NCBI RefSeq assembly: GCF_041088075.1
Contig: NZ_JBGCVY010000026.1
Location: 1-64,000 of the forward strand
DNA: 64,000 nucleotides
Direction: 5' to 3'
DNA from: Mucilaginibacter_A sp041088075
Lineage (GTDB): Bacteria > Bacteroidota > Bacteroidia > Sphingobacteriales > Sphingobacteriaceae
Each line of letters starts with the position of its first letter. The stretch's first letter is position 1. Shown here in pieces: positions 58,557 through 64,000 of the stretch. A program made the translations under genes and the position numbers. The notes beneath the pieces were generated by a model. It did no database searches. It was given only the letters and a program-made list of their open reading frames with translations, and was not told the DNA's origin.

Positions 58557-60277
58557 CACAAAAACCATTGCATCACCGTTTCTTTCGGCGGGATGGCGAT
58601 GTCTAATTTTAGCTTTTTACGCATTCCGCCCAGATCGTTAAATACTTTGTTTGGCACGGCTTTTTGCAGTTCTTCCACTGTGTTAAAACCCATTTTTTGG
58701 ATTACCGGAACCCACTCAGCCGGAACACCAATTTTCACAAAATCTTCTGTGGAAGAAATGTTGGCTTTCTTTTCCGGCCGCATTTGCGGAAAAAATAAAA
58801 CTTCCTGGATGGTATTTTGGTTGGTCATTAGCATCACCAAACGGTCAATCCCAATTCCCAATCCGGCGGTTGGCGGCATGCCGTATTCTAATGAACGAAG
58901 GAAATCTTCATCCACCACCATCGCTTCTTCATCACCGCGGCTGGCCAGCAACAATTGTTCTTCAAAACGTTCGCGCTGATCAATCGGATCGTTCAATTCC
59001 GAATAAGCGTTTGCAATTTCTTTTCCGTTGACAAACAGTTCAAAACGCTCTACCAAACCTTCTTTTGTGCGGTGTTTTTTGGCGAGCGGCGTCATTTCGA
59101 TCGGATAATCGGTAATATAAGTTGGCTGAGTGAGTTGCGCTTCCACTTTTTCGCTGAAAATTTCATCAATCAGTTTCCCTTTTCCCATCGAAGCATCCAC
59201 TTCAATTTGCAGGTTTTTGCAGGTTTCTCTTAACGCTGTTTCGTCCATTTTAGAAACATCTATCTCGGTAAATTTCAGGATAGAATCATACATAGACAAT
59301 TTTTCATAAGGGCCGGCAAATTCAATTTCATTTTGCCCGACTTGTATTTTCGTTTTTCCGTGGATGGCTAAGGCAACTTTTTCCAGGCATTCTTCTACCA
59401 TACCCATCATCCAGATATAATCCTGGTAAGCCACGTAAATTTCCAAACCAGTAAATTCCGGGTTGTGCGTGCGGTCCATGCCTTCGTTGCGGAACATTTT
59501 GCCGAATTCGTACACGCCGTCAAAACCGGCAACAATCAGTTTTTTCAGGTACAACTCGTTTGCAATCCGCAGAAAAAGCGGGACATCCAAGGCATTATGA
59601 TGTGTTTTAAACGGACGCGCAGCAGCACCCCCATGCACCGATTGTAAAATGGGCGTTTCTACTTCCATCCAGCCTTTGCTGTCGAAGTAGCCGCGCATCG
59701 TTTTAACCACTTTAGAGCGATTGATAAAGATTTCTTTAAACTCAGGGTTTACGGTCAAATCCACATAACGTTGACGGTAACGCAATTCCGGGTCGGTAAA
59801 ACTGTCGTAAATGTGGCCGTCTTCGTCGCGTTTAACAACCGGCAATGGTTTTAAGGATTTGGAAAGGATGGTCATTTCCTGTACATGCACCGAAATTTCT
59901 CCGGTTTGCGTGGTAAAAACGAAACCTTTTATGCCCAGAAAATCGCCAATATCCAATAGCTTTTTAAAAACCGTATTGTACAACGTTTTGTCCTCGCCCG
60001 GAGAAATATCGTCCCGTTTGATATAAACCTGAATGCGGCCGGTCGAATCCTGCAACTCCGCAAAAGAAGCACTGCCCATAATGCGTCGGCTCATGATACG
60101 GCCGGCAATTTGCACCTGCTGGTATTGATCGGGGTGCAGCTTGTAGTTCTGCAAAATATCCTGCGCCGTGGTTGTAACCGCAAAAGCTTCGGCCGGATAA
60201 GGGTTGATGCCGAGGCTGCGTATATTTTGAAGTGCCTCGCGGCGAAGGGTTTCCTGTTCGGATAAATTTGTACTCAT
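58556..60277 (-). CDS. lysS: Lysyl-tRNA synthetase, class II
   Basis: Aminoacyl-tRNA synthetase of 573 residues. An N-terminal OB-fold anticodon-binding domain (VQIAGRIMSRRIMGSASFAELQD) precedes the class II core: motif 1 near MRGYFDSKGWMEVETPILQ, motif 2 FRNEGMDRTHNPEFT, motif 3 GLGIGIDRLVMLM. There is an extra C-terminal helical domain of about 75 residues (NISSTEDFVKIGVPAEWVPVIQKM...), as seen in many Bacteroidota. Essential for translation. Confidence 0.96.
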   Translation of the reverse strand: MSTNLSEQETLRREALQNIRSLGINPYPAEAFAVTTTAQDILQNYKLHPDQYQQVQIAGRIMSRRIMGSASFAELQDSTGRIQVYIKRDDISPGEDKTLYNTVFKKLLDIGDFLGIKGFVFTTQTGEISVHVQEMTILSKSLKPLPVVKRDEDGHIYDSFTDPELRYRQRYVDLTVNPEFKEIFINRSKVVKTMRGYFDSKGWMEVETPILQSVHGGAAARPFKTHHNALDVPLFLRIANELYLKKLIVAGFDGVYEFGKMFRNEGMDRTHNPEFTGLEIYVAYQDYIWMMGMVEECLEKVALAIHGKTKIQVGQNEIEFAGPYEKLSMYDSILKFTEIDVSKMDETALRETCKNLQIEVDASMGKGKLIDEIFSEKVEAQLTQPTYITDYPIEMTPLAKKHRTKEGLVERFELFVNGKEIANAYSELNDPIDQRERFEEQLLLASRGDEEAMVVDEDFLRSLEYGMPPTAGLGIGIDRLVMLMTNQNTIQEVLFFPQMRPEKKANISSTEDFVKIGVPAEWVPVIQKMGFNTVEELQKAVPNKVFNDLGGMRKKLKLDIAIPPKETVMQWFL

Positions 60278-60332
60278 ATCTTACCAATAACTGTATTGGC
60301 AAAAATAGGTTTTAATGCTAATTTTTAGGGGA

Positions 60333-60344
60333 TAAAAGAAGTAT
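60333..60344 (-). repeat. Dispersed motif, GTAT variant, upstream of lysS
   Basis: TAAAAGAAGTAT preceded by GCTAATTTTTAGGGGA, a full bipartite copy between lysS and the next gene. Confidence 0.7.
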
Positions 60345-60383
60345 AAATGAAAGCTTTGTACTAAAGATGCTTTAAACGACGAA

Positions 60384-60608
60384 TTACATCAGTTTAACAA
60401 TGGCTAACATCGCTGCCAATTGTCCAACCCAAAAGATAAACATCCATTTAATCATGTCTGTCTTATCCTCTTTTGTTAGAAAAATATCTTTTTTTGAGTT
60501 GATTTTTTCTTCAGATTTTTGTTCAAAATACTCAATTACAGTTTGGGCTTCTGCTTCGCCTAATTTTCTTTTAAAAATCTCGTAAACTTTTAATTCGTTA
60601 GTACTCAT
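60384..60608 (-). CDS. Small tail-anchored protein with coiled coil
   Basis: Protein of 74 residues. Residues 1-45 form a charged, probably coiled-coil helix (LKVYEIFKRKLGEAEAQTVIEYFEQKSEEKINSKKD). Residues about 52-73 form a membrane helix (MIKWMFIFWVGQLAAMLAIVKLM). The layout resembles DUF1640/CCDC90-like bacterial proteins, which often sit near toxin-antitoxin or mobile regions. Function is unknown. Confidence 0.65.
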   Translation of the reverse strand: MSTNELKVYEIFKRKLGEAEAQTVIEYFEQKSEEKINSKKDIFLTKEDKTDMIKWMFIFWVGQLAAMLAIVKLM

Positions 60609-60661
60609 AACTGTTTAACTATTTCATACAAAATTAGTTTAAATTATTGATTTTGTTTGAA

Positions 60662-60673
60662 ATACTTCTTTTA
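60662..60673 (+). repeat. Dispersed motif, ATAC variant, upstream of the HicB-like gene
   Basis: ATACTTCTTTTA followed by TCCCTTAAATTTC. A diverged copy of this motif and its flank lies at the same distance before the second HicB-like copy (62615). Confidence 0.7.
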
Positions 60674-60717
60674 TCCCTTAAATTTCAATGTCCGTTTTCG
60701 TATAGAAAGTTATTGTT

Positions 60718-61095
60718 ATGAAAATTGAAATGATTGTTGAAAAAACCAAAACGGGCTATTCTGCTTATGCCGAAAAATATCCGGTTTACACAGTTGACAC
60801 TACTTTGGAGGAATTGAAAGTTAATATGCTGGAAGCACTGAATCTTTACTTTAAAGAACAAGGCAAAACTATAACCGAAACAGATTTAAAAGTAACACTT
60901 GATTTGCCGCAATTCTTTGAATTTTATAACGTCATAAATGCCAAAGCACTATCAGAACGCATAGGCATGAACCAAAGCCTTTTGGCGCAATATATTAAAG
61001 GCATCAAAAAACCATCAGCTAATCAAACACAAAGGATATTGCAGGGCGTGCAACAAATTGGGCGTGAGTTGGCGGAGATTCGTTTTTTGCTTTGA
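60718..61095 (+). CDS. HicB-like antitoxin / XRE regulator, intact copy
   Basis: Protein of 125 residues. The N-terminus is HicB-like (MKIEMIVEKTKTGYSAYAEKYPVYTVDTTLEELKVNMLEALNLYF, the partial RNase-H fold). The C-terminus is a helix-turn-helix (ALSERIGMNQSLLAQYIKGIKKPSANQTQRILQGVQQIG). This is the layout of HicB antitoxins that autoregulate, but there is no HicA toxin gene on either side, so it is an orphan. A second, decayed copy with 1.5 kb of intervening acyltransferase gene lies at 62672-63050. Confidence 0.78.
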   Translation: MKIEMIVEKTKTGYSAYAEKYPVYTVDTTLEELKVNMLEALNLYFKEQGKTITETDLKVTLDLPQFFEFYNVINAKALSERIGMNQSLLAQYIKGIKKPSANQTQRILQGVQQIGRELAEIRFLL

Positions 61096-61256
61096 AATTT
61101 AACTTGTAATCATCTAACAAAGTTACTTCAATATAAGATAACAAGATTGAATATCTGAACTCGAACAAACTGAGTGCAAATCCAAATCAGAAAATGTTTT
61201 GTTTTTTTTCTTTAAAAGCTAAATAAACTTAATGATTTTTATGCCATAAAAGAAGC

Positions 61257-62525
61257 ATGGTAACAATAGATAAATTTTTTTATTGCAGTATAAAGAACAA
61301 GCATTTATTGCAAACAGCACAAAATCCAATTTTAAGTTTAAAAGATACTATACTTGTACCTGATAAACCAATGAAAGGGCATGAGGTGTTATATTGGCCC
61401 TTGTCATTTGTAAACCTGATTAAATTGTCTGCTTCGAATAAACCAGTTAAAAAGTATCATTACATAGATGCTTTGCGTGGTATTGCTATCATTGGCGTAA
61501 TACTTATCCATGCTGGGGAAATGCAAAAAAGCGTTTTCTTAGAAAGCAAAACCAAGTATGGACAGCTTGGGGTACAACTTTTCTTTGTTGCATCTGCTTT
61601 AACATTGTGCCTTTCAATGGAAAAAAGGGGATACAATTGGACGGAAATAAAAGGTTTTTTTATCCGTAGATATTTTAGGATTGCGCCACTATACTATACC
61701 GGGATATTAATATATTTAGGTATAAACCTGTTGCTGGCCAGCCTTCAAATGCCCAATGGTTTAAATAACTATTCTTTAAAAGGTATATCAGCAAATGTAT
61801 TGTTTGTACATGGTTTTGTGCCAGCTTATAACAATAATATAGTTCCGGGAGGATGGTCTATTGGGGCCGAAATGGCTTTTTATTGTATTTTTCCGTTACT
61901 CTATATTTGGTTGAATCGTAAAACAGCCAGGTATATATTTAAAGTATTGATGGGTTATGTATTGTTATCTTTATTGATAATTGTATCGTTAAACTTGTAT
62001 GGTCATCTTAGGTTTATCTACAAGAATAATTTTTACTATAACAACCTTTTTAACCAATTACCGGTTTTTTTGTGGGGCTTTTTATTGTACAAAGATGTAA
62101 AGGGCAATCTTATTAAAAAACAAATTTACAATCTTGTTTTATTTCTTGCCGGTTTATTGGGGATCTATATAAATTGAAAATACAGTTGGTCGTTTTCATT
62201 TTATTTGATTCCAGCATTTGCCGGTATGGCTTTTTTTTCCTTGGGTTCTTTTTTAAAAAGCTTCTATTTCAGGATTCCCATTTTAGAACGGATTGGCCAG
62301 CTTAGTTTTTCTATTTACATTTTACATTGGATTACAGTTTGGTATATCTTTCCCAATTTAAACGAGTACTTCGATAATAGAATTACCAAAAACCTTTATA
62401 TCGGTTTCACCAGCGACTTCTTACTAACCTTGACAATTTCTTTTGTACTTGCCAAAATAACCGAAAAGTATATTGAAAATCCGGGTATTTCATTAGCAAA
62501 CAAATTGTTAAAAAGAAGACAATAA
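61257..62525 (+). pseudogene. Acyltransferase family 3 (OafA/YrhL) gene with an in-frame TGA
   Basis: One frame of 423 codons encodes an integral-membrane acyltransferase: the family start YHYIDALRGIAIIGVILIHA, the motif RRYFRIAPLYYTG, and GGWSIGAEMAFYCIFPLLY. TGA at 62175-62177 (NW?KYSW) interrupts it; the frame continues without shift to the C-terminal helices (LIPAFAGMAFFSLGSFLKS, LSFSIYILHWITVWYIFP). TGG to TGA (Trp to stop) is the simplest change. The first ATG at 61257 overlaps a dispersed motif; ATG 61371 is another possible start. The sequence is AT-rich, suggesting transfer. Members O-acetylate surface sugars. Confidence 0.75.
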
Positions 62526-62556
62526 CAGCTATAAGTAGATACTAATTTTTTGGTGG

Positions 62557-62626
62557 TAAAAGAAGTATCAATAGAAAATGAAGTATTTTAAAATTTTATC
62601 TTTACGTTTTTTTGATACTTTTTTTA
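62557..62626. repeat. Two diverged dispersed motifs before the dead HicB-like copy
   Basis: TAAAAGAAGTAT at 62557 and ATACTTTTTTTATG at 62615, the latter matching the motif at 60662 upstream of the intact copy. Confidence 0.55.
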
Positions 62627-62671
62627 TGCCTTAAATTTCAATGTTCGTTTTTTATATAACAAGTTGTAGTT

Positions 62672-63050
62672 ACGAAAATTGAAATGATTGTTGAAAAAAT
62701 CAAAACTGAATATACTACTTATGCTGAAAAATATCTGGTTTATACGGTTGGTACAACTTTAGAAGGATTAAAAGCTAAAATGCTGGAAGCCATTAACCTT
62801 TATTTTGAGAAACAAGACAAAACTATAATAGAAACGGATTTAAAATTATCTTTAGATTTGCCGCAATTTTTTGAGTTTTACAATGTCATAAATGCCAAAG
62901 GCACTTTCAGAACGCATAGGCATGAACCAAAGCCTTTTGGCGCAATATATTAAAGGCATCAAAAAGCCATCAGCTAATCAAACACAAAGGATATTGCAAG
63001 GCCGGCAACAGATTGGGCGGGAACTTGCTGAAATTTATTTTTTGCTTTGA
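62672..63050 (+). pseudogene. Decayed second copy of the HicB-like gene
   Basis: Nucleotide sequence parallels 60718-61095 along its length and upstream flank. The start codon is ACG instead of ATG, and an extra G near 62900 (AAAGGCAC for AAAGCAC) shifts the frame, so the helix-turn-helix half is lost. The total length is 379 against 378 bases, consistent with one insertion. An internal ATG at 62684 could still give a short HicB-only peptide. Confidence 0.85.
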
Positions 63051-63121
63051 TATTGTATTAAATTAAAAAGTTTAGCAGGAAATTCAAGGAAAGTGATTGG
63101 GTAATCTAACTGATTCCAATC

Positions 63122-64000
63122 TTATTTATAGCTATTAATCAAACTTTTAACAAAGTTTGGAAAGTTAGTTTTATTGATGTGTATAATATTTTCAATTTGT
63201 TGAAAGTACGAATCTTCATCCTTTGTAAGTTTAAACAATTGCAAAATACTTCCAAAGCCTTTTTTTGATTCTATTTCTTTGCAGATCAATCCACTTACAA
63301 TATACGTAAATGGTACGCCACCCTGAACTCTGCTGAAATTCGTAAATAATTTAATTACATCTGATGTTGGATTTGCTTTTAAATATTCATCAGCCACTTG
63401 AGCTAATTCATTTATATTTTTTCCTCCACTACCTCCTATATATGTTGCGTAACCTTCATCAACAATTCTGTTGTACTCTGGAAATAATTTGTGAGTGTAA
63501 AAGTGTACTACTTCGTGCTGATATAACTCTGAATTGTTTCCTGCTAATAACGTATTATGCCAAGATTCAGCAATACCTCCACTCGTTGAATAATACATGT
63601 TTGGAATATAATCGCATCCTAATAATTTAAATAATTGCTCTGGATTGTAACATTTGTAATAAGTCAGTGGTATTACTGCAGAATTAAATTTTTTTGCAAA
63701 ATCAATATTAAATTTATCTAACTCTCTTGCTTTTTCTAAATTTAACTTGTTAGGAAATATATATTTAATTGATCCTACTTGTTGCGTATTCCAGTTTTTT
63801 GAATTGTAATTTATAGAATTAGAAAATAGATACTTATCATTAACTTTGTCTAAGATTAAAGTGTAAGTAAATAAATGGTCTTGAGAACCATCATTGTTAG
63901 TGCTTAAAAAAGATATTTTAATTAAATATTGATTTTCTTGCAATGGAAGAACAGCTAACAAAGTTGGCTGATATCCTTTTTTTTCTTTGTTTACTCTTTC
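63122..64000 (-). CDS. Gluzincin-like metallopeptidase, N-terminus outside the window
   Basis: The frame is open from the right edge and ends at 63122, giving 292 residues. It contains YQHEVVHFYTH followed 15 residues later by VDEGYATYIGG, an HExxH-x-E arrangement of gluzincin (peptidase MA-like) zinc proteases. Upstream is a region rich in Asn and Tyr (TYTLILDKVNDKYLFSNSINYNSKNW). It is probably exported, but the signal peptide would lie beyond the window. AT-rich like its neighbours. Family assignment beyond the zinc motif is not possible. Confidence 0.65.
   Translation of the reverse strand, partial: ERVNKEKKGYQPTLLAVLPLQENQYLIKISFLSTNNDGSQDHLFTYTLILDKVNDKYLFSNSINYNSKNWNTQQVGSIKYIFPNKLNLEKARELDKFNIDFAKKFNSAVIPLTYYKCYNPEQLFKLLGCDYIPNMYYSTSGGIAESWHNTLLAGNNSELYQHEVVHFYTHKLFPEYNRIVDEGYATYIGGSGGKNINELAQVADEYLKANPTSDVIKLFTNFSRVQGGVPFTYIVSGLICKEIESKKGFGSILQLFKLTKDEDSYFQQIENIIHINKTNFPNFVKSLINSYK

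Noticed and set aside
60061..60080. AAAAGAAGCACT in lysS as another motif copy
   Set aside because: Only the inner part matches and the leading TA and second half are absent, so it was not counted.
1..64000. tRNA, rRNA, tmRNA or riboswitches
   Set aside because: No cloverleaf, rRNA conserved segment or known riboswitch core was recognised by eye; a covariance-model search would be decisive.

Overview
The window looks like a chromosomal segment of a Bacteroidota bacterium, most likely family Sphingobacteriaceae (Pedobacter/Mucilaginibacter-like). Supporting this are several -7 boxes of the form TAnnTTTG, weak Shine-Dalgarno sites, families typical of the phylum (DUF6515, DUF6952, zinc metalloprotease of the DUF5117/5118 type, VF530, FadL/SGNH pair), and many short dispersed inverted repeats between genes. 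Genus assignment is inference. No rRNA, tRNA, CRISPR array, prophage or intact insertion sequence was seen.

Layout. 1-26 kb is mostly housekeeping and cell-envelope genes: an amino-acid permease, PBP4-type carboxypeptidase, signal peptidase I, secreted proteins, bioB, a peroxiredoxin-thioredoxin-DUF6952 operon, a degenerate DEAD-box protein, a PQQ-type sugar dehydrogenase, a DisA-like sensor protein, an MtfA-like peptidase, a TPR gene broken by a stop codon, and a GH1/RmlD fusion. 26.8-46.4 kb is a coherent fatty-acid utilisation region. On the minus strand it has etfB-etfA-thioesterase, fadN-fadA-fadE, an acyl-CoA ligase, delta3,delta2-enoyl-CoA isomerase, 2,4-dienoyl-CoA reductase, and a two-gene iron-sulfur membrane oxidoreductase that probably takes electrons from ETF to quinone. 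On the plus strand, next to an AraC regulator, are a FadL porin and an SGNH lipase-like lipoprotein. Together they would import, activate and oxidise saturated and unsaturated fatty acids. 46.4-60.6 kb holds small membrane proteins, a molybdate ABC transporter facing a molybdopterin-binding protein, pcm, smpB, mntR-mntH(USP), an Lrp regulator, ung and lysS. 60.6-64 kb is visibly AT-richer and contains decaying genes: a HicB-like regulator in two copies (one dead) flanking an acyltransferase gene with an internal stop, then a partial metallopeptidase.

The most striking feature is not a gene. A bipartite motif, core ATGCTTCTTTTA (variants ATACTTC..., ATACTGT..., ATGCTGT...), then 5-6 variable bases, then usually TAAAAATTGG, occurs about 70 times in 64 kb by hand count. 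It is in nearly every intergenic region, in both orientations, singly, as inverted pairs, as about 94-bp palindromic doublets, as the boundary of a five-unit tandem array, and inside or at the ends of about ten coding sequences. Its density recalls DNA-uptake sequences of Neisseria/Pasteurellaceae, while its doublets recall REPIN/MITE elements. I do not recognise it as a described family.
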